The notes: generated by a model from the letters alone, not told the origin. DNA of 64,000 nt from Bradyrhizobium sp. WSM1743 (GCF_000473065.1 NZ_AXAZ01000030.1:1-64000), one strand, 5' to 3'; positions 36,230-46,555 are shown, numbered from the stretch's first letter. Translations and numbers: made by a program.

Positions 36230-36859
36230 ATGCCAGTAACCATCCTCGACCTGATCCTGCTCGGTGTGATGCTGATCTCGGGCCTGCTCGCCATGGTCCG
36301 CGGCTTCATGCGGGAAATCCTGTCGATTGCGGCCTGGGGCGCGGCGGCAATCGTGACGCTGTACTCGTTCTCGAAGCTGCTGCCGACCGCAAAGACCTAT
36401 TTCAACAACGACACGGTGGCGAGCGTGGTCGTGGTCGCCGGCGTGTTCGTGGGCACGCTGATCGTGGTCTCCGTGATCACGGTCCGGATCTCCGACATGA
36501 TCCTGGATTCGCGCATCGGCGCGCTGGACCGCACCCTCGGCTTCCTGTTTGGCCTCGCTCGCGGGCTTTTGATCGTCGTGGTCGCCTTCCTGTTCTTCAC
36601 CTGGCTGGTGCCGGACAAGCAGCGCCCGGACTGGGTCACGGGGGCGAAATCCCGTGTCGTGCTCCAGGGAACCGGGGATTGGCTGATGGCCCTCTTGCCC
36701 GACGACCCCGAGAACACCATCTTGAAGAGATTCAAGAAAAACAAACCAGATGATGATCAAGCTGAATCCGAGCAGCAGCCTTCGGGCAGTGGCGACGGAT
36801 ACAGCAAATCTGCTCGTGACGGCATGAAAAAGCTGATCGAGAAACCTGCGGCGCGTTGA
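36230..36859 (+). CDS. cvpA: CvpA-family membrane protein
   Basis: 209 residues from MPVTILDLILLGVMLISGLL, with four membrane helices in the first 130 residues (GLLAMVRGFMREILSIAAWGAA, VVVVAGVFVGTLIVVSVITV, LGFLFGLARGLLIVVVAFLFF) and a polar C-terminal tail. CvpA proteins affect envelope function and colicin V production. 28 bases upstream of purF, as in E. coli, so cotranscription is expected. Confidence 0.94.
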   Translation: MPVTILDLILLGVMLISGLLAMVRGFMREILSIAAWGAAAIVTLYSFSKLLPTAKTYFNNDTVASVVVVAGVFVGTLIVVSVITVRISDMILDSRIGALDRTLGFLFGLARGLLIVVVAFLFFTWLVPDKQRPDWVTGAKSRVVLQGTGDWLMALLPDDPENTILKRFKKNKPDDDQAESEQQPSGSGDGYSKSARDGMKKLIEKPAAR

Positions 36860-36887
36860 TAGAGCCCTAAAGAGAGGCGCGGACGAG

Positions 36888-38411
36888 ATGCGACACCCTG
36901 ACCAGGACGCCCAACTTGATCTCGATCCAAATGCCGGCAAGGGGCCGGCCGCGCTGGAGCTTCAGGACGATCTGGAAGGCGATACGCTGCGCGAGGAATG
37001 CGGCGTCTTCGGCATCTACGGTCACCCTGATGCGGCCGCCATCACCGCGCTCGGCCTTCACGCCCTCCAGCACCGCGGCCAGGAGGCCGCCGGCATCGTC
37101 TCCTACGACGGCAGCCGCTTCCACTCGGAACGCCGCCTCGGCCTCGTCGGCGACACCTTCTCCCGCCGCGAGGTGATCGACCGCCTGCCCGGCAATATGG
37201 CCGTCGGCCATGTCCGCTATTCCACCACCGGCGCCACCATCCTGCGCAACGTGCAGCCGCTGTTCGCCGAGCTCAATGCCGGCGGTCTTGCGGTCGCCCA
37301 TAACGGCAACCTCACCAACGGCCTGACGCTGCGCCGCGAGCTGGTGCGCCACGGCGCCATGATGCAGTCGACCACCGACACCGAGGTGATCCTGCATCTC
37401 GTCGCGCGCTCCAAGCGTGCCCGCTTCATCGAGCGCTATATCGACGCGCTGCGCGAGATCGAGGGCGCCTATGCGCTGGTCTCGCTGACCAACAAGAAGC
37501 TGGTCGGCGCGCGCGATCCACGCGGCATCCGCCCCCTGGTTCTCGGCGAGCTCGACGGCTGCCCGATCCTGACCTCGGAGACCTGCGCACTCGACATCAT
37601 CGGCGCGCGCTTCATCCGCGACATCGAGCCGGGTGAAGTCATCGTGTTCGACGAGAACGGCCAGGACATCCACAAGCCGTTCCCGCCGATGGCGCCGCGT
37701 CCCTGCATCTTCGAATATATCTATTTCGCCCGTCCGGATTCCATCGTGCACGGCCGCTCGGTCTACGAGGTCCGCAAGGCATTCGGCGCGCAGCTCGCCC
37801 GCGAGAGCCACGTGCCGATCGATGTCGTCGTGCCGGTGCCGGATTCCGGCGTGCCCGCCGCGGTCGGCTACAGCCAGTATTCCGGCGTGCCGTTCGAGCT
37901 CGGCATCATCCGCAACCATTATGTCGGCCGCACCTTCATCCAGCCGACGCAGGCGATCCGCGAATCCGGCGTGCGCATGAAGCACTCGGCCAACCGCGCC
38001 GCGATCGAGGGCAAGCGCATCATCCTGATCGACGACTCCTTGGTGCGCGGCACCACCTCGAAGAAGATCGTGCGCATGATGCGCGATGCGGGCGCCAAGG
38101 AAGTGCACTTCCGCCTCGCCTCGCCCCCCATCCTCTATCCCGATTATTACGGCATCGACCTGCCCGATCGCGGCGGCCTCCTGGCGGCGACGCATTCGCT
38201 GGAGGAGATGCGCGAGATCATCGGCGCCGACTCGCTCGCCTTCCTGTCGATCGACGGCATGTACCGCGCCATGGGCGAGCCCGGCCGCGACCCCGCCAAT
38301 CCGAAGTTCTCGGATCATTGTTTTACCGGCGCCTACCCGACCCACCTCACCGACCAGACTCAGACCGAGCCGCAGCCGCGGCAGCTGTCACTGCTGGCGG
38401 AGGCGAGCTGA
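36888..38411 (+). CDS. purF: Amidophosphoribosyltransferase
   Basis: 507 residues. Cys38 in REECGVFGIYGH becomes the N-terminal nucleophile after removal of the propeptide, so the glutaminase is of the processed type. Glutaminase motifs HRGQEAAGI and AHNGNLTN, then the PRPP-binding RIILIDDSLVRGTTSKK (about residue 375). First step of purine synthesis. Follows cvpA. Confidence 0.98.
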   Translation: MRHPDQDAQLDLDPNAGKGPAALELQDDLEGDTLREECGVFGIYGHPDAAAITALGLHALQHRGQEAAGIVSYDGSRFHSERRLGLVGDTFSRREVIDRLPGNMAVGHVRYSTTGATILRNVQPLFAELNAGGLAVAHNGNLTNGLTLRRELVRHGAMMQSTTDTEVILHLVARSKRARFIERYIDALREIEGAYALVSLTNKKLVGARDPRGIRPLVLGELDGCPILTSETCALDIIGARFIRDIEPGEVIVFDENGQDIHKPFPPMAPRPCIFEYIYFARPDSIVHGRSVYEVRKAFGAQLARESHVPIDVVVPVPDSGVPAAVGYSQYSGVPFELGIIRNHYVGRTFIQPTQAIRESGVRMKHSANRAAIEGKRIILIDDSLVRGTTSKKIVRMMRDAGAKEVHFRLASPPILYPDYYGIDLPDRGGLLAATHSLEEMREIIGADSLAFLSIDGMYRAMGEPGRDPANPKFSDHCFTGAYPTHLTDQTQTEPQPRQLSLLAEAS

Positions 38412-38421
38412 CGGCTCGGCT

Positions 38422-38517
38422 GTCGTTCCGGGGCGCGCAAAGCGCGAACCCGGAATCTCGACGTCGTCTTGTAAGCTCTGGATTCCGGGTTCGATGCTTC
38501 GCATCGCCCCGGAATGA
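38422..38517. repeat. Palindromic intergenic repeat, family A (copy 2)
   Basis: Ends GTCGTTCCGGGGC and GCCCCGGAATGAC as in copy 1 at 14928-15026; the inside pairs through ACCCGGAATC / GATTCCGGGT. Lies between purF and the SDR gene. Confidence 0.75.
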
Positions 38518-38565
38518 CGCTGTGTGGGGGCTTGTCCCGGCCGTCCACGGCTGTAAAACCCCGCC

Positions 38566-39306
38566 ATGACAAAGCCTCTCGCCAATCGCATCGCTCTCGT
38601 CACCGGCGCCTCGCGCGGCATCGGCTATGCCACCGCCATCGCGCTTGCCAAGGCGGGCGCGCATATCGTTGCGGTGGCGCGGACGCAGGGCGGGCTGGAA
38701 GAGCTCGACGACGAGATCCGCAAAGATGGCGGCAGCGCCACCCTGGTGCCGCTCAACCTCACCGATTCCGACGGCATCGCGCGGCTCGGCGCCGGCCTGC
38801 ACGGGCGCTATGGCAAGCTCGACATCCTCGTCGGCAATGCCGGCGTGCTCGGCCCCTCCTCGCCGATCGGCCATATCGAGCTGAAGACCTTCAACGACGT
38901 GATGGCGGTGAACGTCTCCGCGAACTTCCAGCTGATCCGCTGCATGGAGCCGCTGCTCAAGCAGTCCGATGCCGGACGCGCCGTGTTCATCACCTCGGGC
39001 GCCGCCAACAAGGCCACAGCTTACGTCAGCCCTTATGCCGCCTCCAAAGCTGCGCTGGAAACATTGGCTCGCGCCTGGGCGCAGGAGACTGCAAACACGA
39101 ACCTACGCGTCAATCTGTTCAACCCCGGCCCGGTCCGCACCCGCATGCGCGCGACTCTCATGCCCGGCGAGGATCCGGAAACGCTCGACACGCCCGAGCA
39201 GGTCGCCGAATTCATCGTGCCGATGTGCGCGCCCGACTGGAGCGAGACCGGCAAGTTCTACGACTACAAGACCCGCACCTTGATGAGCTTTCGCGCGCCG
39301 GCCTGA
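38566..39306 (+). CDS. Short-chain dehydrogenase/reductase
   Basis: 246 residues with TGASRGIGYATAIAL (cofactor), VGNAGVLGPSSPIGH, ITSGAANKA and the catalytic YAASKAALE. Substrate unknown. The cofactor site has Arg after GAS, which favours NADP(H). It is a single gene behind purF with a repeat between. Normal length. Confidence 0.93.
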   Translation: MTKPLANRIALVTGASRGIGYATAIALAKAGAHIVAVARTQGGLEELDDEIRKDGGSATLVPLNLTDSDGIARLGAGLHGRYGKLDILVGNAGVLGPSSPIGHIELKTFNDVMAVNVSANFQLIRCMEPLLKQSDAGRAVFITSGAANKATAYVSPYAASKAALETLARAWAQETANTNLRVNLFNPGPVRTRMRATLMPGEDPETLDTPEQVAEFIVPMCAPDWSETGKFYDYKTRTLMSFRAPA

Positions 39307-39540
39307 TGCCTTCCCGATTGACTGCCTGCGCAATTGGTACCAAGCCGTCGGTAGCATTCGACGCGCTGAAATAGCGTCTCAACGCATTTTTCTCAAAAGT
39401 TAACCGGCGGATGACGCCAAGACGCAGTCTCATCCGGCTTTAGGCGCATTGCCGCAAACCGCGGGACACGGTAGAGCCATCGACAGGAACAAGGCTCCGC
39501 AAGAGAGCTGTCCGCATATTTGACAATGGAGGAAACTTTC

Positions 39541-40767
39541 ATGACGACAACGTTCGCACGCCGCTCCGCGGCCCTTCTGGCCTGCGCCGCCTTCGGTATT
39601 GCAACATCTGCCTACGCGCAGGACAAGACCGTCAAGATCGGCGTGCTCAACGACATGTCGAGTCTCTATGCCGACATCGGCGGTCCGAACTCGGTCGCGG
39701 CGGTGAAGATGGCGGTCGAGGATTCCGGCCTGAAGGCCAAGGGCTGGACCATTGAGGTCCTCTCCGGCGATCACCAGAACAAGCCCGATATCGGCGTCAA
39801 CATCGCCCGGCAATGGATCGATGCCGACAAGGTCGACGCCATCGCCGACACGCCAAGCTCCGGCGTTGCGCTCGCGGTGAGCAACCTCGTCAAGGAAAAG
39901 AACTCGGTGCTGCTCAATTCGGGTGCGGCCACCGCCGACCTCACCGGCAAGGCCTGCACGCCCAACACCGTCTCCTTCACCTACGACACCTACATGCTCG
40001 CCAACGGCACCGGCAAGGCGCTGACCAAGGCGGGCGGCGATAGCTGGTTCTTCCTCACCGCGGATTACGCGTTCGGCCATGCGCTGGAGCGTGACACCAG
40101 CGCCGTCGTCACGGCCACCGGCGGCAAGGTGCTCGGCGGCGTCAAGCACCCGCTGAACACGGCGGACTTCTCCTCCTTCCTGCTCCAGGCGCAGTCCTCC
40201 AAGGCCAAGATCATCGGCCTTGCCAATGCGGGCGGCGACACCACTAACGCGATCAAGCAGGCCGCCGAGTTCGGCATCGTCTCTGGCGGTCAGAAGCTCG
40301 CCGCGCTGCTGCTGTTCATCAACGACGTGCATTCGCTCGGCCTGAAGACCGCGCAGGGCCTGACCTTCACCGAATCCTTCTATTGGGATCTCAACGACCA
40401 GACCCGCGAATGGTCGAAGCGCTTCCAGAAAGTCTCGCCCAAGGGCTCGATGCCCTCGATGACGGTCGCGGGCCTCTATGCCGAGATCCTGCATTACCTG
40501 AAGGCGATGGAGGCGCTCGGCGGCAATCCGCATGACGGCGCCAAGGTCGTCGCCAAGATGAAGGAGCTGCCGACGGACGATCCGCTGTTCGGCAAAGGCC
40601 CGCTGCGCGAGGACGGACGCCGCCTGATTCCGGCCTATCTGTTCGAGGTGAAGAAGCCCGAAGAGTCGAAGGGACCGTGGGACTATTATAAGCTGGTCGC
40701 CACCATTGCGCCGGAAGATGCGGCCAAGCCGCTCAAGGACAGCGACTGCCCGCTGGTGAAGAAGTGA
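39541..40767 (+). CDS. Orphan branched-chain-type ABC binding protein
   Basis: 408 residues from MTTTFARRSAALLACAAFGI with a signal peptide (AYAQDK cut) and GGAGGAAAC before the ATG. KIGVLNDMSSLYADIGGPNS, the ADTPSSGVALAVSNLVKEKN region and the end EVKKPEESKGPWDYYKL mark a Leu/Ile/Val-type or HAAT-family binder. It is closely similar along its length to the liv binding protein at 54046-55266. No permease or ATPase lies beside it; it could use the liv system later in the window (inference). Confidence 0.92.
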   Translation: MTTTFARRSAALLACAAFGIATSAYAQDKTVKIGVLNDMSSLYADIGGPNSVAAVKMAVEDSGLKAKGWTIEVLSGDHQNKPDIGVNIARQWIDADKVDAIADTPSSGVALAVSNLVKEKNSVLLNSGAATADLTGKACTPNTVSFTYDTYMLANGTGKALTKAGGDSWFFLTADYAFGHALERDTSAVVTATGGKVLGGVKHPLNTADFSSFLLQAQSSKAKIIGLANAGGDTTNAIKQAAEFGIVSGGQKLAALLLFINDVHSLGLKTAQGLTFTESFYWDLNDQTREWSKRFQKVSPKGSMPSMTVAGLYAEILHYLKAMEALGGNPHDGAKVVAKMKELPTDDPLFGKGPLREDGRRLIPAYLFEVKKPEESKGPWDYYKLVATIAPEDAAKPLKDSDCPLVKK

Positions 40768-40794
40768 CCGCGTAGCGGGCATCACGGGATGGTG

Positions 40795-40884
40795 CGCTCG
40801 GGACCGCGAAGCGCGGCCCGGAGCACCAGACCCGGGACCTCGAGATTCCGGGTCTGGTGCTAGCGCACCAGCCCGGAACGACGG
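40795..40884. repeat. Palindromic repeat with strong hairpin between convergent genes
   Basis: AGCACCAGACCCGG (40822-40835) pairs perfectly with CCGGGTCTGGTGCT (40848-40861), flanked by GGTGCGCTCGGG / CTAGCGCACCAGCCCGG. Resembles the CCGGGAACGACG-type repeats. The right end runs into the last codons of the MFS gene, which therefore takes part of its C terminus from the repeat. Likely also ends both transcripts. Confidence 0.65.
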
Positions 40885-42125
40885 TGACCACCCAGCGTCC
40901 GCACCGCGATCGCCACGCACACCACCATCAGCACCGCTGCGAGCAGGAACGGCGCGCCGGGCAGATGCAGCGGCGCGCTGGCGCCGATGAAATAGGAAAA
41001 TGTCAGCGTGAACAGGAACGGGCCGACGAGCTGCGACACGCTCTGCACGCTCGCAGTCGCGCCCTGCAACTGGCCCTGCTGATCGGGCGCGACCAGCCGC
41101 GTCATCAGCGATTGCGAGGCGGCCCCCGAGATGCCCCACAGCGCCAAAATGGGAATGCCGAGCCAGGACAGTGGTCCGGTCGGCGCAGCGCCCAAGACCA
41201 CGAAGCCGAGCGCGCCACAGCACAGGCCCAGCAGCAGTGCGTTTCGTTCGCCGAGCGCGCGCACGATCGGGCCGATCGCAAGTCCCTGCACGACCATGGC
41301 ACAGATGCCGACCATGGCGAGGGTCAGGCCTACCGTCTTGGAATCCCAGCCATAGCGATAGGTCGCATAGAGCACGAAGGTCGAGGGCAGCACGACATGC
41401 GCGACCTGCGCGATGAAGTTGACGACCGACAACGCGGCGAGCACCGCGTTGGATCGCAACAGGTGCAGCGCCCCGATCGGATTGGCACTTCGCCAGCGGA
41501 ACGGCGCGCGCTTGTCGGGCGCGAGCGATTCCGGCAGGACGAAGAGCCCATAGAGCGCATTGGCCAAGCTCAGGGCCGCCGAGGCCCAGAACGGCAGGCG
41601 CGGATCGATATCGCCGAGCAAGCCGCCGAGCGCTGGGCCTAAGATGAAGCCGGCGCCGAAGGCCGCGCCAATCCTGCCGAAGACCGCCGCGCGCCGTTCC
41701 GGCGGCGTGATATCCGAAATGTAGGCGAACGCCGTCGAGATGCTGGCCGAGGTGATGCCTGATATCACGCGGCCAATGAACAGCCACACAAGAGACGGCG
41801 CCAGTGCCATCAGCACGTAGTCGGCCGCGAGCCCAAAATTCGACAGCAGCACCACGGGCCGGCGCCCGAAGCGATCCGACAGCGCGCCGAGCAGGGGCGA
41901 GAACACGAACTGCATCAAGGCCCAGGCGGTGCCGAACAGGCCGAAGATGCGGGCCGCGTGCGCGGTGTCGTTGTCGACGAAGCTCTCGATCAGCTTCGGC
42001 AGGATCGGCATGATCACGCCGAGCGCGAGCATGTCGAGCAGGATGGTGACGAAGATGAAGGCGACCGCGCCGCGCCGGGCCGGCGCAGCACTTGCCGCTA
42101 CCGTCTCGCAGGCACCGTCACTCAC
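40860..42125 (-). CDS. MFS drug exporter, TetA (TCR/Tet) type
   Basis: 421 residues, twelve predicted helices. Opens with [23 protein letters not shown] and has the loop 2-3 motif [15 protein letters not shown] of DHA1 proton-linked exporters; [21 protein letters not shown] is motif C-like. Substrate unknown. Its ATG overlaps the TGA of der by 4 bases, so translation is coupled. The last residues (HRRSGLVR) come from a palindromic repeat. Confidence 0.9.
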   Translation of the reverse strand: MSDGACETVAASAAPARRGAVAFIFVTILLDMLALGVIMPILPKLIESFVDNDTAHAARIFGLFGTAWALMQFVFSPLLGALSDRFGRRPVVLLSNFGLAADYVLMALAPSLVWLFIGRVISGITSASISTAFAYISDITPPERRAAVFGRIGAAFGAGFILGPALGGLLGDIDPRLPFWASAALSLANALYGLFVLPESLAPDKRAPFRWRSANPIGALHLLRSNAVLAALSVVNFIAQVAHVVLPSTFVLYATYRYGWDSKTVGLTLAMVGICAMVVQGLAIGPIVRALGERNALLLGLCCGALGFVVLGAAPTGPLSWLGIPILALWGISGAASQSLMTRLVAPDQQGQLQGATASVQSVSQLVGPFLFTLTFSYFIGASAPLHLPGAPFLLAAVLMVVCVAIAVRTLGGHRRSGLVR

Positions 42126-43504
42126 GACGGCCGCTTGCGCTTGTGCGCGAAGGGATTGGCCTTCTCGCGCAAGGTGATGCGCACCGGCGTACCCGGCAGA
42201 TCGAAGGTCTCGCGCATGGAATTGGTGAGGTAGCGCAGATAGGATTGCGGCACCGCGTCCGCGCGCGAGCAGAACAGCACGAAGCTCGGCGGGCGCGCCT
42301 TGTTCTGCGTGATATAGTTCAGCTTCAGCCTGCGACCGGACACCGCCGGGGGCGGGTTGGCCTGGATCGCCTGCTCGAACCAGCGATTGAGCGCGGCCGT
42401 GGGCACGCGCCTGTTCCAGACCGCATAAGCGTCTTGGATCGCCTGCATCAGGCGGTCGATGCCCTCACCCATCAGGCCTGAGACGGCGACGATCGGCACG
42501 CCCTTGACCTGCGGCAGCCAATGGTCGGCATCCCGGCGCAGGCCCGAGATCGCGCCGCCGCCCTTGGTCTCCATCAGATCCCATTTGTTGACGGCGAGGA
42601 CGACCGCCCTTCCCTCGCGCTCGATCAGATCGGCGATGCGCAGATCCTGCTCCTCGAAGCGATTCTGCGTGTCCATCATCAGCACGACGACTTCGGCAAA
42701 GCGCACCGCGCGCAGCGCGTCCGCAACCGAGAGCTTCTCCAGCTTTTCCTCGATGCGCGAACGCCGGCGCAGGCCGGCGGTATCGAACACGCGGAAATCG
42801 CGGCCCTTCCAGTTGATCTCGACCGCAATGGAATCGCGCGTGGTGCCGGCCTCCGGGCTGGTCAGCAGGCGCTCCTCGCCGAGCAGGTGGTTGATCAGCG
42901 TCGACTTGCCGGCATTGGGCCGGCCGACGATCGCGACCCGGATCGGACGCGTCGCGGCCTCCTCCTCGGAGAGCGGTTCGTCGTCCTCGGCCTCGTCTTC
43001 GTCGATGGGCTCCGGCATCAGCTTGGCCAGCGCATCGTAGAGCTCGCCCATACCTTCGCCATGCTCGGCCGAGATCTGGATGGGATCGCCGAGGCCGAGC
43101 GCGAAGGCTTCCATCGCACCGGCATCGCCATGCTTGCCCTCGCTCTTGTTGGCGATGAGCAGCACCGGCTTGTTGGCCTTGCGGGCGAAATCGGCGAAGG
43201 CGCGATCGGTGGGCGTGAGGCCGATGCGGGCATCGATGACGAAGAACAGCGCGTCGGCCTGCGCGATCGCGGTCTCGGTCTGCTCCTGCATGCGCGCGGT
43301 CAGCGAACCCTTGGCGCCCTCGTCGAGGCCGGCGGTATCGATGATGGTGAACTGGAGGTCGCCGAGCGTGGCCTCGCCTTCGCGGCGGTCGCGGGTGACA
43401 CCCGGCAGGTCATCGACGAGCGCGAGCTTCTGCCCAACCAGGCGGTTGAACAGCGTCGATTTGCCGACATTGGGCCGGCCGATGATGGCGATCGTGAAGG
43501 ACAT
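42122..43504 (-). CDS. der: Ribosome assembly GTPase Der (EngA)
   Basis: 460 residues with two G domains in tandem: [16 protein letters not shown] (about residue 8) and [16 protein letters not shown] (about residue 195), each with DTAG and NKxE or NKWD, and the KH-like C-terminal domain ([37 protein letters not shown]). Needed for 50S maturation. Third gene of a TPR protein-lipoprotein-der run, with the MFS gene coupled behind. Confidence 0.98.
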   Translation of the reverse strand: MSFTIAIIGRPNVGKSTLFNRLVGQKLALVDDLPGVTRDRREGEATLGDLQFTIIDTAGLDEGAKGSLTARMQEQTETAIAQADALFFVIDARIGLTPTDRAFADFARKANKPVLLIANKSEGKHGDAGAMEAFALGLGDPIQISAEHGEGMGELYDALAKLMPEPIDEDEAEDDEPLSEEEAATRPIRVAIVGRPNAGKSTLINHLLGEERLLTSPEAGTTRDSIAVEINWKGRDFRVFDTAGLRRRSRIEEKLEKLSVADALRAVRFAEVVVLMMDTQNRFEEQDLRIADLIEREGRAVVLAVNKWDLMETKGGGAISGLRRDADHWLPQVKGVPIVAVSGLMGEGIDRLMQAIQDAYAVWNRRVPTAALNRWFEQAIQANPPPAVSGRRLKLNYITQNKARPPSFVLFCSRADAVPQSYLRYLTNSMRETFDLPGTPVRITLREKANPFAHKRKRPS

Positions 43505-43553
43505 CGGTCATTCGTGCGCTGCGAAAGCCGCGCCTGTCAATGCAACGGAAAAA

Positions 43554-44105
43554 TTAGCGCGAGAAGCTGCCGCTCGGCAGCGGCGCCGGGAAAGCGCTCT
43601 GCGATTGCTGCTGGGTGGTCTGGGCCGGTTGCGCCTGCTGGACCGGCTGATCCGGCGGCGGTGCGGTGGTGCGCTTACGGACGATCTTGTGCTTGGGCGG
43701 CGGCGCGGCCGTGGCTGGTGCGGCGTCCGGCTGGACCTCGCCATCGACCTCGCCCGCGGGCGCTTCAGCCGGCGCGGCTGCTGCTGCGGCGGGCTGCTTG
43801 GTGTGCTTCGCCTTGGCCCCCTTCGCCGGCTTGGCCGGTTCCGGCGCAGGCTCCGCGGGCAGGGCCGCGACGGCAGGCGCGCTCGGATCGGGCTGCTGCT
43901 GCGCGCCCCTGTACATTTCTTTCGGGACGCCCTGCTCGAGGCCGGGCACGCCCTCCGGGAACACCGGCTTGCGGTCGCCCGGCAGCTTCTTCTTGGTGTC
44001 GAGGAAGTCGAGCATGTCGCTTGGATCGAAGCTGGAGCAGCCGCCCAGGACGCCCATGAAGGCGATCAGGACGGCGGCTGCGATCAAGCGTGGCGTGCGG
44101 CGCAT
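43554..44105 (-). CDS. Low-complexity lipoprotein at the bamB position
   Basis: 183 residues. Lipobox LGGCSS after a 22-residue signal (LIAAAVLIAFMGVLGG); Ser and Ser after the Cys favour the outer membrane. Then DPSDMLDFLDTKKKLPGDRKPVFPEGVPGLEQGVPKEMY, followed by Pro/Ala/Lys/Gln-rich sequence to the end. No beta-propeller. In E. coli the yfgM-bamB-der order places BamB here; this protein is far too short and has no PQQ repeats, so it is unlikely to be BamB. Function unknown. Confidence 0.82.
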   Translation of the reverse strand: MRRTPRLIAAAVLIAFMGVLGGCSSFDPSDMLDFLDTKKKLPGDRKPVFPEGVPGLEQGVPKEMYRGAQQQPDPSAPAVAALPAEPAPEPAKPAKGAKAKHTKQPAAAAAAPAEAPAGEVDGEVQPDAAPATAAPPPKHKIVRKRTTAPPPDQPVQQAQPAQTTQQQSQSAFPAPLPSGSFSR

Positions 44106-44137
44106 CTTGTGTCTCGTCTCAAGTCAGAGGGCCGTCG

Positions 44138-44797
44138 TCAGCTCTTGGCAACGGGCGGCAGCAGGGCCTGGAGCGCCTCGGCGCGCGAGCGCAGGCCGGG
44201 CGGCGTTTCGCCGTCCCCGTCAATCGCCGCGAGCCATTTGCGGGCTGCGGTCATGTCGTTGTTGCGCCAGGCCGACAGCGCCAGCATCTCGCGGGCGCTG
44301 TGGCGGAAAGTCGATTTCGATTTCGGCGCCGCGGAAGCTTCCAGCCGCTGCTGTATGTCGGCGTAGCTGGCGCTGTCGAGCAACAAGCCGGCGGCACGGA
44401 TCTTCGCGAGATCCTGCCACTCGCCGCCAACGCCGCGATCGGCGGCAATGTCGTCATACATCTTCGCGGCGGCCTTGGGATCGCGGCTCGCGGCCTCGGC
44501 TGCAGCACGCAGCCGCGCCAGGGTGCGATAGCCGGACGGAGCCTTGGCGGCGAGCTCGCTGAAGGCCTTCTCGGCGTCCTCGTGCTTGGCCTGCTCGGAC
44601 AGCTCGACCGCCTTCTCGAAGGCGGCGCCGGCCTCGGCGGCCTTCTTCGCCTCCAGATATTGGTAGCCGCGCCAGCCACCGACAGCGGCCACGACCAGCA
44701 CCATCAGGGCGATGAAGTAGATCGAATACTTGTCCCACAGCTTCTTGAGCTGTTCGCGACGTACTTCCTCGTCGACTTCGTCAAATAATTCAGACAC
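44138..44797 (-). CDS. YfgM-like membrane-anchored TPR protein
   Basis: 219 residues: cytoplasmic head MSELFDEVDEEVRREQLKKLWDKY, one membrane helix (about 26-45, YFIALMVLVVAAVGGWRGYQYL) and a periplasmic TPR-type helical domain. Matches the YfgM (DUF2133/TPR_21) family that works with SecYEG and PpiD in periplasmic chaperoning. Followed after 32 bases by the lipoprotein, then der. Confidence 0.9.
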   Translation of the reverse strand: MSELFDEVDEEVRREQLKKLWDKYSIYFIALMVLVVAAVGGWRGYQYLEAKKAAEAGAAFEKAVELSEQAKHEDAEKAFSELAAKAPSGYRTLARLRAAAEAASRDPKAAAKMYDDIAADRGVGGEWQDLAKIRAAGLLLDSASYADIQQRLEASAAPKSKSTFRHSAREMLALSAWRNNDMTAARKWLAAIDGDGETPPGLRSRAEALQALLPPVAKS

Positions 44798-44962
44798 TTA
44801 TGCTAATCCCATGCCCGTCCGGGTGCGCGCGCCAAAGCGTTCGCGTCAGGAATCCCGTCCCCGTGTGGCGGCGAGGTACCCTAACGATATGGCGGTGGCA
44901 AGGCAAAGCGAGCCCGATCAAGGCGTTAACCGCCCGGGAGACCCCGGTGGCCGCCTGCCCGC

Positions 44963-46555
44963 TCAGGTTCCGAGGCGCTCCCGCAGCTGCCGCTTCAGCA
45001 CCTTGCCATTGGCGTTGCGCGGCAGCGGCTCCGATGTGATCGCCATGGTCTCGGGGACCTTGTAGTCGGACAGCCGCTCGGCGCACCAGGCGCGCAAGTC
45101 GGCGTCGGTCACGGATGCGCGCGTCACGACGACCGCGTGGACGCGCTCGCCCAGCACCGGGCAGGCCCTGGCGATGATCGCGCTTTCGATCACCGCGGGA
45201 TGGCCAGCCAGCACGGATTCGACCTCGGCCGAATAGATCTTCAGGCCGCCGCGATTGATCATGTCCTTCTGCCGATCGAACACGCGGACAAACCCCTCCG
45301 CGTCGACCGAGCCGAGATCGCCGGAGTGCCAGAACCCACCGGTGAAGCTTTCGGCCGTGGCCTTCGGGTTGTTCCAGTAGCCGTTGATGACCGAGGCACT
45401 CTGGATCCAGAGCTCGCCGATCTCGCCGCGCGGCAGCTCGCGCCCGTCCGTCCCCACCGCAATGATGCGCGCGCCGGGACACGGCAGGCCGACGCTGTCG
45501 ATATGGCTCTCCGTCAGCTCGCCCGGCATGATGGTCGAGGGCGACGTCGTCTCGGTCGCGCCGTAGCAGTTCATCAGCGTCAGGCCAGGAATCTTCGCCT
45601 TGAGCTTCTCGATGGTCGCGACCGGCATCGGCGCGCCGCCAAAGCCGCCGATGCGCCAGCTCGACAGATCGTAGCTGTCGAAATCCGGCTGCAGCAGGCA
45701 GAGATTGTACATCGCCGGCACCATCACGGTGTAGGTGACGCGCTCGCGCGCAGCGAGCTTGAGATAATCGGCCGCCCTGAACTCCGGCATGATGATCAGC
45801 GCGCCGCCGCAGCGGATCATCGTCGTGATGTTGGCGACGACGCCGGTGACATGGCCGAGCGGCACCGCCGCGATCGAGCGGTCGGCTTCCGTCAATTGCA
45901 GGCAGGACACGAACACCATCGAGGAATGAACGATGTTGCAATGGGCCAGCATCGCGCCCTTCGGCTTGCCCGTCGTGCCCGAGGTGTAGAGGATCATCGC
46001 GGTGTCCTCCTCGCCCGTCTCGACCGGCGCCGGAGCCGGAGGATTGTCGGCGAGCACTCCGAAACGCGACAGAGCCGGATCATCGTCGATGGCAATACGG
46101 TGGATTACATCGGGCACATCCTGCGCATCGGGCAGCCGCTCGGCGAGCGCGGCTTCGTGGATCAGGATCTTTGCGCCGCAATCGGTCAGTACATAAGCGA
46201 TTTCCGGCTTCTGCTGGCGCGTGCTGAGCAGCACCGTCACCAAGCCCTCATGCGCGGCGGCGAACAGCAGCAGCGGAAATTCGATGCGGTTGCCGAGCAG
46301 GATCGCGACGCGGTCGCCGCGCTGCAATCCGAGCTTGCGAAATCCCGCGGCGATCCGACTGGCGCGCTCCACCGCCTGTTGCCAGCTCAGGCGGATGCTG
46401 CCTGCGATCAGCGCTTCACCTTGGGGATTACGGGCGCAGGCATTGGCGATCATCGACCAGAGGCTCAATGGCCGGTCGCAGAACGCCGGCACCACCCGAT
46501 CGGCAAAGCGGGCCTCGAGCCGCATCGGCGGGATCTGAGATTGCGACCAGTCCAT
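44963..46555 (-). CDS. Acyl-CoA synthetase (AMP-forming)
   Basis: 530 residues. The P-loop-like AMP-binding motif ILYTSGTTGKPKGAML (about residue 190), NCYGATETTSPSTIM, hinge region FDRQKDMINRGGLKIYSAEVE and C-terminal Lys in LPRNANGKVLKRQLRE, the lysine that joins adenylation. Activates a carboxylic acid to its CoA ester; substrate unknown. Stands alone on the minus strand. Confidence 0.94.
   Translation of the reverse strand: MDWSQSQIPPMRLEARFADRVVPAFCDRPLSLWSMIANACARNPQGEALIAGSIRLSWQQAVERASRIAAGFRKLGLQRGDRVAILLGNRIEFPLLLFAAAHEGLVTVLLSTRQQKPEIAYVLTDCGAKILIHEAALAERLPDAQDVPDVIHRIAIDDDPALSRFGVLADNPPAPAPVETGEEDTAMILYTSGTTGKPKGAMLAHCNIVHSSMVFVSCLQLTEADRSIAAVPLGHVTGVVANITTMIRCGGALIIMPEFRAADYLKLAARERVTYTVMVPAMYNLCLLQPDFDSYDLSSWRIGGFGGAPMPVATIEKLKAKIPGLTLMNCYGATETTSPSTIMPGELTESHIDSVGLPCPGARIIAVGTDGRELPRGEIGELWIQSASVINGYWNNPKATAESFTGGFWHSGDLGSVDAEGFVRVFDRQKDMINRGGLKIYSAEVESVLAGHPAVIESAIIARACPVLGERVHAVVVTRASVTDADLRAWCAERLSDYKVPETMAITSEPLPRNANGKVLKRQLRERLGT

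Noticed and set aside
36867-38345. Long minus-strand frame opposite purF
   Set aside because: Antisense shadow of a gene with intact catalytic motifs.
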